Notes: generated from the sequence alone by a model not told the origin. A stretch of DNA of 64,000 nt from Aspidapion aeneum (GCA_963576565.1 OY755042.1:95412185-95476184); one strand, 5' to 3'. Counted from the first letter of the stretch, positions 1-11,085 are shown. Translations and numbers: made by a program.

Positions 1-300
1 ATAGCTTCCCAACCGATTTTCATGAAATTTTTAGGTAAAATAGTATTTGATACTGCAACGCTGATTAGATTTTGGTCGAAATTCATCAATGCTAATGAGT
101 TTGTTGACACTTAAAAAGTTTAAAAAATGCTAACTTTTTAAGGGAGCGTCGCATCAATATGCGGTTTTCGGAATATTATAGCGCACATTTATTTCACAAA
201 TTTATGTTCTAATCAAAAACTTTTGTTTCAGAGATATTAACAAAAAACTGTTTTTAAGGTTTATAATATGCATGGAGATTACTTGGAGTGTGCGACGCTT
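1..300. repeat. Family D dispersed repeat, partial copy
   Basis: The stretch resembles other parts of the window: the lines around 43890-44100, 48310-48400 and (inverted) 52380-52560 share its 'accgattttcatgaaattt' phrase, the following 'gattttggtcgaaa', and 'aaaaaactgtttttaagg'. The copy is cut by the window edge, so the left end is not visible. It is non-coding. The two fullest copies suggest that this family ends in a short inverted repeat, 'taccttcctagccc'. Confidence 0.7.
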
Positions 301-450
301 AAGGATTAACAAGGATGGAAGGTGCATCTCTCCCTAAATAATGATAGAATATAGAGGATATTTCTCTCCTTTAATTTTGACCTAAATAAACTTGACTTTA
401 ATAAGTTTGTTGCGTCTCTATTTCTTTAAAATATGTCATACATACAGGGG
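295..450. repeat. Small dispersed repeat with copies near 22523 and 24430
   Basis: The phrase 'aacaaggatggaaggtg' and the following 'tatagaggat' recur near 22523-22600. The part 'ttgttgcgtctctatttc' followed by 'tgtcatacatacaggg' recurs near 24445-24500. It is a non-coding repeat of unknown type. The short reading frame in it on the minus strand has no recognisable domain. Confidence 0.5.
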
Positions 451-921
451 CTCTAGCTAATAATGGGAAGATCGTATGCGGTAAATTTTGCTCGAATAAA
501 TGTTTATTAAAGTGGAAAATTGGTGTCGTGATTCCCTTAGTTTCCTTGGGAAAATCCAATAATGTAAAATAAATAGAGAAACAATTAGATAAAAAGAGAT
601 GTAGAACATACAGACAGACAAGCATACACTATTAAAACGTTCTTGGATACCTAAAAAACAATAAAAATTAAATGAAAATTTTTAGTCCCCCCCCCCCGAA
701 ATTAAATATCTGTTTTTTCAAAAACCCCCTGTAGCTAAAGAATGGCTTGATATATCTTATACAGTTTAAAAATCGAGCCTTACAAGTGGGGTCAGCTTTT
801 TCTATCTTCCCTAGAAATACCTAAAACCCCCAAAAATCATCGAATTTGGAACATCCTGTATGTATGTGTCATGATATAATCCGAGAATGCTCTTCTCGGT
901 TATAATGGCATATCCCCGATG
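451..921. other. Intergenic, no gene seen
   Basis: Low-complexity AT-rich DNA with a C11 run near 687-697 and a phrase 'acatcctgtatgta' near 851 that looks like a decayed end of a Tc1/mariner-type inverted repeat. No coding signal is visible on either strand. Confidence 0.5.
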
Positions 922-1194
922 TACACTCCTGTACAAAATTATCGCACCACTTGGCTTCTAGAGATTTATTTTTTTCTAAAGAAGTAAAAACAATATAATA
1001 ATTAACATTGTTAACTGTGCATTATTTGTTAGCAAAAAAGAATCATATTCTATTCAATAAGAACGAGATTTAACTAACTAAATTCATTTTTCGGAAAAAA
1101 ATCGATTTTTAATGATTTCAACTTTGATAAAAAAATTAAGCAATACCCCCAAGAACAACTATAATGCATTATTAATATCGTGTATTGCCAGCTC

Positions 1195-3144
1195 TAGCTG
1201 CAATAACCGCTTCAAGTCTTCGCCGCATTCCTCTTATCAAATTTTGAAAACTTGCCTATGGAATGTTTCCCACTCCTCACGTGCAGCCTGATCCAGTTCA
1301 GCTAATGTTCGGGGAGGAGGATTTCTTCGCCGAATACGTGTTTTTAACATGTCCCAGACATGTTCTTTAGGATTCATGTCGGGGCTGGGTAGGGGCCAGT
1401 CTAAAGTTGTAATACCCACGTCAGTAAGCCTACATAGCACAATCACGTGCTTAACACGTAAAAAAGGCGTGAGAAAAAAAAACGTTGATTTTAAAAGCTG
1501 CTAGAAAAAAACGTTTATTTCATATATGAAAACAAGCTTAATAGGTCATTCATTAACGTTATAAAAACTAACGTTGCTAAAAACTGCGTTTTAATAACGC
1601 CATTTTAAAATTAAAACAGCAATGTTTTTGCGTTGGTTTCAAGTAATTTTTATAAACGTTAAAATCACATTAGATTCACACCTTTTCTATACAAATTTTA
1701 AAACACTATTTGCATGGGTTTTCTACCGAATATTTTTGAGATTTTACTAGCAGCATCGCCACCTATAGTCGGGATTTTTCACTTTGACGAAATCTATCAG
1801 GCAGTGCGTTGGCCTCTAAACTCCAAAAACCTGTTAAGGGACTGATCCCTGATCCACGATCACGACGCATCTGTTATGAACTTGATAAAGACACATTAAT
1901 ATTCTGTGAAAATGTTTACTGTTCATAAATCTTGTTTAGCTTTTAAAAAAAACATAATACATATAGATAGATACATAGATATTTTGTCATGCCTTCAGCG
2001 CCATCTTTAAAATTCTCTTGAAATGTTGTCTTAAACTAGTGAACTTTTATAACATCCTTTCGCGTCTCTTTTAAGTTAAAAAAATGTTATTAAAAAAACG
2101 TGACCTAAAAAGACGCAGAAAGTCAGTAGAGTTTGAGAAGTCTTAATCTAGTGGCGTTTTAGAACATGTTGTGGAGGACTTTTCAAGTGTGAATTTATAA
2201 CATGAAAATAACGAGGGTAAAAAACACGTTATATACACAGCACCAGAAACTGCAGGAGAAAGTACATTTTTATAGCTTGATTTCTCCTTATTGTTAAGCT
2301 ATCTTTAAGCATATAGATTTACCAAAATAAATATTACATGGGATAAGGTTGCTTTCAAGTAAAAGAAAAACTTTGTTATTTTTGTTCACGTGAATTTAAC
2401 GTTGATGTGATTTTTGTGCTATGTGGGAGGTATTGAATAACATCCAAAGTCATGTGAGGCCGAGCATTATCATGCATTAGTAAAAAATTCGCTGCTATGA
2501 ATGGCGCAAATGGAATCAAATGTTCTTCAAGGATCTCCAACACATATCCGCGTGCATTTAAGACACGTCTAGGTAGAGGCACTAACTCCTTACAGGCATT
2601 GTAGGCGATGCCTTCCTAACACGTAAGACTTCCTCCAGCAAATGGCTCCCTTGGAGATATGCATGCTTGTGCCAATCGTTCACCGTCTCTTCTGCAGACT
2701 CTAGAACGACCGTCTGGTGATCGCAATTCAATTACCATCTCGCCTGTAAACAAGACGCGCCTCCAGTCATTTATATTCCATCCCGAGTATTGTCTTGCAA
2801 ACCTTAAACGACTGATAAGGTGTTGTCTAGTGAGGATAGGTCTAGTTGCGGGCATTTTGTTACTTAAATTCGCTTAAGCTACGGCTGGTAGATGTTCTAT
2901 TTCTTAGAACATTGAGGCACAAAAAACTGCCATCTCTTTGAGAAGTAGCTCTATGTCGTCCTTGTCCTGGTCTTCTTGTGTAAGTTCCAGTCTCCCGAAA
3001 ATGCTGCACAGCTCTTATAACCGTTGGGTGATGCATGCCTAAAACGCCAGCCAGATAACGGTAACTTCGACCTTCTCCAACTAAAGTTATTGCTTGGACC
3101 GCTATATTTTTACTCAGATGATGTGACGCTCTATCCATACTCAA
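1195..3144 (-). pseudogene. Tc1-family transposase, broken
   Basis: Four minus-strand pieces read in transposase order. An N-terminal helix-turn-helix region lies at 3144-2860 ('LAGVLGMHHPTVIRAVQHF'). The start of the catalytic domain is at 2855-2616 ('WRRVLFTGE', then 'SPDGRSRV'). The second-aspartate block is at 2582-2430 ('LMHDNARPH'). The C-terminal block is at 1446-1237 ('SPDMNPKEHVWDML'). Joining Gln-Tyr-Leu on one side of the insert to Thr-Asp-Val-Gly on the other leaves 34 residues between the second Asp and the Glu, the DD34E spacing of Tc1. The usual first catalytic Asp (TDE) reads Gly (TGE), so the enzyme would be inactive even without the frameshifts. No splice signals are needed to explain the breaks. 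Confidence 0.88.
1429..2425. mobile_element. Non-autonomous TIR element inserted in the Tc1 transposase
   Basis: The segment interrupts the transposase between two codons that are adjacent in the family. It begins with 'tacatagcacaa' (1431-1442) and ends with the inverted 'ttgtgctatgt' (2414-2424), followed on both sides by related subterminal sequence (tcacgtg copies). The interior has repeated 'aacgtt' motifs and no coding sequence. The target duplication is short or decayed (AG-rich, 2-3 bp), so the superfamily is not assigned. Confidence 0.7.
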
Positions 3145-3430
3145 TCGAGAGAATGGTTTATGTTTTACAACCGTTATTTTTTAATATTACCTTAATCAGT
3201 ACGAAGTACTACTGAAACTGTTTGCCTTAGGTACATGTAACGATAACTGGAAAATAAGAAATTTTAATAATTCAGAGAAATTTCACCTTCAACACCAAAA
3301 TAATGTGTAAACATTGTTTTATCCACTTCTGCTAGATCAAAGATAAATAACTATTTAAATAGATAGTTATTTTTGTTTCAATTTTCTTTCAAAAATAAGT
3401 ATTGGTGCGATAATTTTGTCCAGAAATGTA

Positions 3431-3866
3431 TTTTTTTATATTTTAGAAATCAATTTACTTTATGGTAAATTATGCAAGTCGAACTAACGTAACTTTTTTA
3501 TGATTTTTTTTTATTTTAAAATTCGAGTTATTTAAATACAACCTACATTGTACCGATCATGGATACGCTAATAGAATGGTCAAATTGAAAAGCAATTGCC
3601 CGAAAATGTATTTAGAGCAAAATAAATAAAATGAAATAATAAATAAATTGAAACAATTTCTGTTCATTAAATAAGTAAGCAATATTTTTCACCTTTATGC
3701 TGATAATTTTAATTTTGGGTGCATACCTCTTCCTATACTTAAAATAAGAAACTTAGAACTCTTGGTAAAAAAGTATTTTAATATTTTTTTTTAAATATGA
3801 TTACTTTGTTTTACCATTTTTAAATGATTCCATTCTGCTTGAAGAGTTTATTAATTCGACATCTAT
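3431..3866. other. AT-rich intergenic, nothing recognised
   Basis: About 430 bases of AT-rich sequence between the Tc1 element and the family A foldback. No reading frame with a recognisable domain and no clear repeat border is visible. Confidence 0.5.
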
Positions 3867-4771
3867 AAAGGAGGAGGCACTAAATACATTTTTACCGGGA
3901 TGTGTCAGATAGGCTGGATTTGAGATATGTTGAAGGCTAAACCTTTTTGTCTTCAAAAAAAATCAGGGGGGTCATAGATTTTGTTTTCAAGCTATACCTT
4001 TTTAATTGCGCACCACTGTAATATGGAAAAATGAACCTTTTTGTAGTTTTTATGCTATAACTTATGGTCAAATAAAAATAAAAAACCAATATTAGCTTTG
4101 ATTTATTGCAAAAGTAGTCCTTTTAATCAATCAATTTGAACAATTTTTGACATATAGCTTGCGTCACATACTTACAAAGTGGCTCAAAATATTTAAAAAA
4201 AAAATACAGAAAAATACATGAGATTTATTAAATATGAAGAAAGGTAACTGAAAATACATGGTCAAAATTAACTTCTATGTTTTCATGTGAGTCGTTTTAA
4301 CTATTCTAAAGTGATGTTTGCGTTATGGGTTACGTGATAAACTTACAGGGTATTTACTTATCTACGGAATAGCGTGTGGAATTTTGACTGCATTTTTAGT
4401 TTCCTTTCTTTATATTTAATAAATCTCAGGTATTTTTCCTGTTTTTTTTTTAAATTATTTGGTAGGCATGTGACGCAAACTATATATATAAATTGATAAA
4501 ATTCCTAAAAGGACTTTTTTTTTTAAATAAAATAAGACTAACATCAGTTTTTTATTTTTATTTGGCGATAAGTTATTACAAAAAAACTACAAAAGGTCAT
4601 ATTTTTTTATATTTCAGTGGAGCACATTTAAATAAGTGTAGCTCGAAAACGAATCCTATGGACCCCCCAATTTAACAAAAAAATATATCAGGCTAGTGGC
4701 TTTCAACATATCTCAAATTCAGCTTATCTGAAGCATCCTGGTAAACAATGTATTTAGAGCCTCCTCCTTTA
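3867..4771. mobile_element. Family A foldback (long inverted repeat) element
   Basis: The two arms (about 3867-4190 and 4440-4771) are inverted copies of each other. They begin at 'ataaaggaggaggc' and its complement 'gcctcctccttta', followed by 'actaaatacat' / 'atgtatttag' and long matches such as 'gatatgttgaaggc' against 'caacatatctcaaattc'. A ~250-bp middle separates the arms. A second, larger copy lies at 35719-37593 and fragments at 16555-17100. Short reading frames inside the arms recur with the repeat and are not genes. Confidence 0.85.
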
Positions 4772-5304
4772 TGGCCAAGGAAACAAAAATTGACATCTCT
4801 CATGTTTTTCCGACATAACCGGTAAACTAAAAACGGTATAAAAAATGAACGCCGCAAGCAACATTTTTAAGCAAATTGCTTAAAACAAATTGCCAAAATG
4901 CTTTAGAGGTATAAAGGAATCTGGAGAACTTGAACAATCTCTATTTGCAAAAGTACTAAATTTTGTAGAGCAGTGTAAATGTCATTACTGTTTCTCCCCT
5001 ATTGTATTATAATGCAACTATCCTGAAACCTAACTTTTTTTGTTGTTTTGATGATTTTTTTAAAGAAATTATACGCGCTACAACGAGGGCATCTCATGGC
5101 TAATACTTTGATTTACAAAGATAAAAGGCGCGCAAATAAAACTATATTATATTTTACGTCTAACTTTTGAGTTTTCATACCTTTGACAGTGGGAAGAATT
5201 ATAGAGATCAGTTTGAAGACTTGGTCGGGTTAATACCCTGAGAGTCTCTCGTTCTTGTATTGAGACACCACAGCCCGCATAAATGAAAGTTTTCCGAAAA
5301 TGTA
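4772..5304. other. Intergenic, nothing recognised
   Basis: AT-rich, no coding signal. The phrase 'aaccggtaaactaaaaacggtataaaa' style sequence near 4820 is loosely echoed near 19870, suggesting an old shared repeat. Confidence 0.4.
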
Positions 5305-5391
5305 TGTACGGTTATGTGTATGTTTAGAATGTTTGCTTACAGAGCAAGAGATCCCGAGTTCGAGTCCCGGCCGAACCAGACAAACTTTTTT
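5305..5391 (+). tRNA. tRNA-like sequence (pseudogene or SINE head), pol III terminator
   Basis: A B-box-like T arm 'gagttcgagtccc' (5356-5368) is followed by 'ccgaacca' at the 3' end and a T6 run (5386-5391), a pol III terminator. Upstream, a five-pair anticodon stem (tttgc/gcaag) encloses the loop 'ttacaga'. The acceptor half 'tgtacgg' (5305-5311) pairs with 'ccgaacc' at five of seven positions. One T-stem pair is mismatched and the D arm is poor. The fold would read anticodon ACA, unusual for a working gene. It is most likely a tRNA pseudogene or the head of a tRNA-derived SINE. Confidence 0.4.
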
Positions 5392-5924
5392 CTTATTTTT
5401 CTTTCTTTAATTTCACTTGTATAACTAACTACATTTTTGCTTGAAAATCGTGTGAACAGCTGTTTTTAAGCAGGTTGTATTGCACGAGCTTTATCCACCA
5501 TTGTTTATTTTCTGTTAAATCACTTGTCAATTTAATTCCTACAGGGCTGTTATATCAACTGTTAATGAAAATCGCCTTTGCTGTGTTTGCTCTGCGCTTT
5601 GTGTGTATATTCCCGAATGAGCAGGACAAAATCTCTTCCCTTCACAGAGTTTATTATTGTTTCCAAAACCTAGACTGCCAACAATGTTCGTAAAAGGAAT
5701 TAGAAACTTATTGGAAGTAAAATAAGGTCTCAGTAATAATTCTAGTGAAATATTGACACCTACGCTTGCGCAGTTGGGCCGCAAAAGACGGCAGACTTTA
5801 ATAAGAATTGTGCTATAGACTTTATTAGTGCAACATAAAGTTATGCAGTAATTATGTAACTTGGCCCTATTTTGACTGAAAAAAAAATTATATTTTTGTT
5901 GACTTGCTTTATTCGAAAAGCACT
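5392..5924. other. Intergenic, nothing recognised
   Basis: No coding signal stands out; two overlapping frames on opposite strands (5475-5693 and 5539-5784) have no domain and look like chance openings. Confidence 0.4.
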
Positions 5925-6625
5925 CATGGAAGAAATCGCCTGGGGCAAAAAAGACACCCCCAAAACCTCGAATGAACCTGAAGTTGCGAAAATGCTACAT
6001 TTTCAAAGCCATTAAGATCACTTTTTATACAACTGCAGCTCAGCGAAAGGAAGGGTAATGTTTTTCGTTTGGGATATGTATGTATTGACAAAAAAGTTGA
6101 ATTGCTACTTATCCCGAAGGTGCTATAGGCTATATTTTTGTAAACTGGGCGGTCTTCAAACGCCATTTTGTCACATGATGTAGACTTTAAGGCATACAAA
6201 TTATCTAAATTTCAGGCGATTTTAATGAAATTCCTAATTTGCTGTAGTTATTTTGCCCTGCTCCCACCAATCTCCCCTCCTGTCATTCATATATTTATTC
6301 GCATAATTTTAGCAAACATAGGGCGATTTCAAAAATTATTTCTGCATACGCTTTCAGATGTCTCTCCCTCTCTTCTTCCCACCCTCCTTATTTGTAATAG
6401 TTGTAGCTTTAACTTTTACAAACACAAAGCGATTTCAAAAGTTTTTTCTGCACACGCTTTAAGACTTTTTTCCAACGTCATTTTACTAGTTTCCCCTCCC
6501 TTTCCCCCTCTTCTCCCCACCCTCGTTATTAGTAATAGTTGTAGCTATACCCTTCATAAATATAGAGTGATTTCAAAAATTCTTTCTGTGCTCGCTTTTT
6601 GCCAAAACAATTTTACTAGTTTCCC

Positions 6626-6987
6626 CGAGGGGTGATCAGCTGCCCAGAGTAGGTGTACAAAATTTTCTACAGGACCCCACAGGGCTATACAGGACTTTCA
6701 CAGGACTCTAAAGGACTCCACAGGACTATACAGGACTCCGAGGGTACTGGCGCCTAAGGGGTGCCCTAAGCATGATTAAGTACGAAGACCGGCAAAGACA
6801 AATCGGCTCTCTAAGAAAAACGACAGTTACGACGTGATGACCTTTTTTTTTGGTCGCGAATTTTTTTATGGGAACCTTTTCAGCCACAGAACCTCACAGG
6901 CAGGAATATACAGGACTATACAGGACCAAAAATTTATTAAAGTCCTGTAGGGCGGTGTACAAAATTGGTTAAGCTGATCACCCCTCG
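6626..6987. mobile_element. MITE with 16-bp TIRs and internal ACAGGACT repeats
   Basis: Perfect terminal inverted repeats: 'cgaggggtgatcagct' (6626-6641) and 'agctgatcacccctcg' (6972-6987). A second inverted pair, 'gtgtacaaaatt', lies just inside both ends. The interior has about nine copies of 'acaggac' in both halves, such as 'acaggactatacaggact'. It interrupts a family E unit, whose uninterrupted version is seen at 6485-6510. No coding sequence; the target duplication is obscured by C-runs. Confidence 0.85.
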
Positions 6988-7319
6988 ATTTTCCCCCTTC
7001 CTCTCCTTCACTCCTCTCCAACCACCTTTTTAGTAATGGTTGTAGCTATAACTTTCACAAATATAGAGCGATTTTAAAAATTCATTTTGCACTCGCTTTA
7101 AGATTTTTTTCAACTCCATTTTAGTAGTTCCCTCCTTCCTCTCTCCTCCTCCACATTCACTCAATGGAAGGTAACACTGTTCGCGTCCGTAGAAAATCTA
7201 CACGTACTTTTTGTGTAAAGCTAAATGAATAGTAAATGCATAGTGCTTTTTATAAGGCTGAATAAGAATTAAACCTAAAAGTTGGAAATAAAAAAATGTT
7301 TAAATAAAAAAAAAACACG

Positions 7320-7496
7320 CAACTGCTAAATTTACTTGTAACTACTAGTCGCAGTTGGGTACAAAATTATCCAATAACATGATTCATGAAAATACAAAAC
7401 TATATAATTTCGTAAGTGCACTTTGGACATCAAAACTAACGTACATCAATTTTTTACACAACTGCGACTAGTAGTTACACGTAAATTTAGCAGTTG
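7320..7496. mobile_element. Palindromic MITE
   Basis: Starts with 'caactgctaaatttac' and ends with the inverted 'gtaaatttagcagttg'. The inverted match continues through 'actactagtcgcagttgg', giving arms of about 45 bp around an ~85-bp centre. A second copy at 61824-62028 sits in the same place of the inverted family E copy, so both were probably carried together. Confidence 0.8.
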
Positions 7497-7539
7497 GGTG
7501 TTTTTTATTAACTTTTTTTTCCTGTTCGTTTATTGACGG

Positions 7540-8034
7540 TCACCGTTTCACCATTACCCCCCCCCCCCCCCCAGAAGCTTTTACTGTTCTTTTTTCCAGT
7601 CCCTTACAGTCTGTTCCTGTCTTATCAAATATGACAGCCAAGTATACATACTCATTGCATGGAGATATTACTTGTCCATTGTCTAGTTCGTTTCCAATAC
7701 ATAAGTACTGTGTCTTGTCCACGTTCACTGTTAATCCTCACTTTGGGTATTTTTCCATTAAATTTCTCATCACATACTCCATGTCTTCTTTATCATTAGC
7801 TACAATTACTTGGTCGTCAGCAAACTGTAGTGTGTATATGGTAAATCGGTCGTTAAGTTGTATTGCCGTGCACTTTACGTTTTCAGTTTTTTAGAGCTAC
7901 TGCGATATATATCTTTAAAAGAGGCGGAGAGATACAACATCCCTGTCTTAAGCCTTTTGTTACCAGGAATTCTTTTGAAAGTCGATTTCCAATTTTAATT
8001 TTAGATTTTGACCCTGTGTATAGTTCTTTTATCG

Positions 8035-8084
<50 letters not shown>

Positions 8085-8550
8085 TGATATTAGTCTGCTC
8101 TAACACTGTCCATAGTTTTTCTACTGGAACGGTATCATATGCTTTTTGTAGGTCCACAAAGGTAACATGAGTCTCTATATTTCTGGCGCTCCCTTTCTCA
8201 ATTACTTGTTTAAGACAAAAAACATTATCACTACAAGATCTGCCTGCACGAAACCCACTTTGCTCTTCTTCTTCTTGTTCATGAAAATCATTATCTAGTA
8301 GATCTCTAAGAATCCTACCGTACAATCTACTTAGAGTACTGGTTACTGAAATTGCTCTGTAATTGTTGCAATCCAGCTTATTTCCTTTTTTATGTAATGA
8401 GGATATGAATGCAATTTTCCAATCATCAGGTACTGGATCCATATTTGAGCATTTCAGTATATATTACTCCAGGTCCGCTAGCTTTTCCGGATTTAAGCTT
8501 TTTAATACTATTCTTTATCATTTCCTTTTCGATGATTACTTATCATGATA
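7540..8550 (-). pseudogene. LINE reverse transcriptase fragment (RTE-like)
   Basis: On the minus strand the palm and fingers of a non-LTR reverse transcriptase read in order: 'IKKLKSGKASGP' near 8500, 'PDDWKIAFISSLHKKG' and 'QSGFRAGRSC' from 8430, motif A 'FVDLQKAYDTV' near 8150, motif B 'KGLRQGC' near 7955, and motif C 'FADDQVI' near 7815, then 'GLTVNVDKTQYL'. At least one frameshift (near 8440), an in-frame stop before GLTVNV, a (TA)n insertion and a C15 run break the frame. The motif spacing and 'NYRAIS' block fit the RTE/related clades; the exact clade needs a tree. The 5' endonuclease half is missing; an endonuclease half of similar type lies at 13490-14470 on the other strand. Confidence 0.85.
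8037..8082. repeat. (TA)n microsatellite inside the LINE RT
   Basis: About 23 perfect TA units directly between RT motifs A and B. The reading frame of the RT resumes on the far side, so the array expanded within the dead element. Confidence 0.95.
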
Positions 8551-8591
8551 ACAGTATTAATAATGTGTCTTGTTTTAGATATAATCTGTGA

Positions 8592-8838
8592 ACGGGGCAA
8601 ATACCTCTTTTTACTTACAGAGACCTAAATTTCAATTTAAAATTTAGCCCTTGCCAGGCCAAAGGTGAATTATGGGGATCGGCAGCCGCTACGCGATCGA
8701 ATCACTATTATTTTTCACTATCTATACGTTTCCCTCGTCTCCCCGATAAATTGATAAAACATTAGCTGGACGGGACGTGAAAGAATTTCACTTTAAATGT
8801 ATAATCTTCAAAACCAAAAATAATAAAATTGCAATATA
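8592..8838. other. Short unassigned segment
   Basis: About 250 bases with moderate GC between the LINE fragment and a rosa-like element; no domain or repeat border recognised. Confidence 0.4.
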
Positions 8839-10421
8839 CAGGGTGTCCCAAATAAAAGCAACTACATGGGGGTTTCGGAAACGGTAAGAGATACGAGTTT
8901 GTTTAAATAAGAAAAATGTTGCGCTATCCTAAGCCCAATCAGATGTTGTATCAAAATTAAAAATATCTACAGGGGTTTTTAAAATATCGAGCAAAAACTA
9001 AAAATTGTGTTTTTTGAAAAATTGAAATATCGCCGCCATCTTGCAAGCAAATTTAATGAAATTTGGTAGCTTTGTATAAGCAACTACGGCCAATTGAATG
9101 ACGTAATTTTTTTTTCTAGGTTCTAGTTTCTTTGAAACCATAGCCAACTTTGTTATTTCTTATGACGACATATAGAATTTATACGTCAATAAATAGAGCA
9201 CTAAAAGAGCTTTTCAACCATGTATAATAAGCCTATCTTTCAATGACGGAAAATGTGAATATATTTTCACTTCGTTGCCTGTGAAACAAATGTCGTAATT
9301 GTGTTTGTTGTCATACCTACGTAACTACCTTTCAAAACTTTTCCATTTATTTGATTTATTTCTTAAAATCTATCTTATTTCTGAAACAAAAGCTTGCATT
9401 TATTATTTAATTTAAAATAAAACTAAAAACCGATAACAAAGCATTGAATTAAATAAGAAAATTCCACCGTTGATATTCATGCAAATCCTGCATCGATGAA
9501 TTAGAGACATGCATGCATCTTTAACCATTTGTTTAGGAATTTCTTCTATGGCTTGAACAACGGCTGCCTCAAGTTCTTCTATCGTATTATGAGTAGTAGA
9601 ATAAACTTTATCCTTTAAGTATCCCCAAATACAAAAATCAAGAGGCGTAAGTCCGGCAAACGTGCAGGCCAGGCAACTTGACCTCTATTTCGGATCCAGT
9701 TATTTCCATGTTGCTGATTCAAATAGTCGGTTGGGTACTTCAATTGTCAACGATTATCTCTCTCATCTTTCTGGATACCTTGAAAGTACATATCTCGAGC
9801 TCTTCCAGCATTCTTATTACACAAAATATAACATTCATACATATCTACTTTCTCCCAATTTGGAAACTTTTCCATGTTAAATTTGATTGATAATGTGGCT
9901 CAAAAAAAATCCTAAGTAATTTAGAAACTTAAAACTCCAACAGATAAATCAAACAAATGACAAAGTTTTGACAGATAGTTACGTAGGTATGACAACAAAC
10001 GCAACTACTGCCTTTGTTTCACAGCCAACCAAGTGAAAAACAGTTTTTTAAATAAATGCACGTTTTTCGTCATTCACAGATTCAATATGGCGGTCATAAG
10101 AAAAAACAAAGTTGGCTATGGTTTCAAAAAAACTAGAAGGCCTAGAAAAACTTTGTTAACGTCATTCGATTGGTCGTAGTTGCTTATACAAAACAACCAA
10201 ATTGCAATAAATTTGTGTGCAAGATGGCGGCGATATTTCAATTTTTCAAAACACACAATAATTAGTTGTTGCTCGATATTTTAGTAACCCCTGTAGATAT
10301 AATTAATATTGATATAGCACCTGATTAGGCTTAGAATAGCGCAACTTTTTTTTCATTTAAACAAACTCGCATCTCTCGTTTCCGAAATCCCCATGTAGTT
10401 GCTTTTATCTGGGACACCCTG
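8839..10421 (-). mobile_element. rosa-like mariner element, internally deleted, long TIRs
   Basis: Begins 'cagggtgtcccaaataaaag' and ends with the inverted 'ttatctgggacaccctg', flanked by TA at 8837-8838 and 10422-10423. The inverted match is long: several hundred bases at each end share phrases such as 'aagatggcggcgatatttc' and 'gttacgtaggtatgacaac'. Between the arms only the 3' end of the transposase survives on the minus strand (about 9690-9475), corresponding to the last third of the intact-looking copy at 56524-57324. The element is a deletion derivative of that family. Confidence 0.85.
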
Positions 10422-10824
10422 TAGAGAGAGCTTGGTGTATGGAGTTTAATGAAAACTTGAAAAACTTCTTGACAAATTTTACAAGCTATTCCGTGGGTAT
10501 GAAAAGTGGGAAAAAAGTGCCACTTTTATCCCTTGGTATATAATATATATAATAACACCACTTTTATCTAATTGATCTTTTATTTTTTTTTAAATAATTT
10601 TTATACTGGGACTTTTTAATCCAAGAAGGATCATTGCCCAGTTTCGCAAAGTTAAGGCAAGGTTAAAGCAATTTAAACAATCACAAAAAAAATTGATTAA
10701 TCTTTTATTTCTTATGACAAAATATTAAAAAATTTAAACAGTATTACAGAGACTAACATTCTATATTTTAGTAGTTTTCCATTTTTTGTGAAAGTTTTTT
10801 CTCGCAGCGTACAAAGATATATGG
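10422..10824. other. Intergenic with a short repeated phrase
   Basis: The phrase 'acttttatcccttggta' followed by 'ataata' near 10525 recurs near 20125. No coding sequence seen. Confidence 0.4.
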
Positions 10825-11085
10825 TTAATTTACCTTGAGTGAACTTTGAATGTTAGTACCAGATGTGTTGTAGTTTTTGGTTTCAATTTCAGATGGATCG
10901 ATGATTTTAAAATACATTTTTGCAATTTTTGGTTTTCTTGTCGATTTGATTTTGGTAAAAATTTCGAAATTCTCTTTATCTTGCAAAGCGTTGAATACTT
11001 CATCAAAATGATGTTGGAGAACTCTATCCTTCATTTTAAATTTTGCATATTTTTGTTTAGAAAAACTTTTTTGACAAACAACAAA
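10825..11085 (-). CDS. Possible exon of unknown gene
   Basis: The minus strand is open from about 11085 to 10825. It encodes a lysine-rich, non-repetitive peptide with a mixed composition that looks more protein-like than the surrounding frames (for example 'HHFDEVFNALQDKENFEIF'). Near its end the codons for Ser-Leu-Lys are followed by 'gtaaat', a usable splice donor, four bases before an in-frame stop. A convincing acceptor was not found. I do not recognise a family. It could be a host exon or a transposon remnant. Confidence 0.25.
   Translation of the reverse strand, partial: FVVCQKSFSKQKYAKFKMKDRVLQHHFDEVFNALQDKENFEIFTKIKSTRKPKIAKMYFKIIDPSEIETKNYNTSGTNIQSSLKVN

Larger units (their letters stand above)
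922..3430 (-). mobile_element. Tc1-like (DD34E) transposon with TA target duplication, split by an insert
   Basis: Terminal inverted repeats are visible: 'acaaaattatcgcacca' at 933-949 is matched in reverse complement at 3402-3418, and similarity continues outward ('cactcctg' against 'catttctg'). TA dinucleotides at 922-923 and 3429-3430 are the expected Tc1/mariner target duplication. Between them, on the minus strand, lie all parts of a Tc1 transposase, broken by frameshifts and by a ~1-kb insert (1429-2425). The element is dead, but its borders are clear. Confidence 0.9.
5925..7530. repeat. Family E pyrimidine-rich repeat
   Basis: The block carries three degenerate units with the same order: 'gcgatttcaaaa', 'tctgca.acgctttaaga', then a C/T-rich tract with 'ttactagtttcccctcc', then 'taatagttgtagcta'. 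Unit phases are near 6325, 6430 and 7070 (the second and third are separated by a small TIR element). The same block occurs inverted at 62035-62820, including the flank 'tacacgtactttttg' and 'gaagggtaatgttttt'. The 155-codon frame at 6168-6635 is produced by the C/T-rich repeats and has no domain. Confidence 0.75.

Noticed and set aside
6168..6635. 155-codon frame as a gene
   Set aside because: It is produced by C/T-rich family E repeats, repeats itself internally and is not kept in the other copy.
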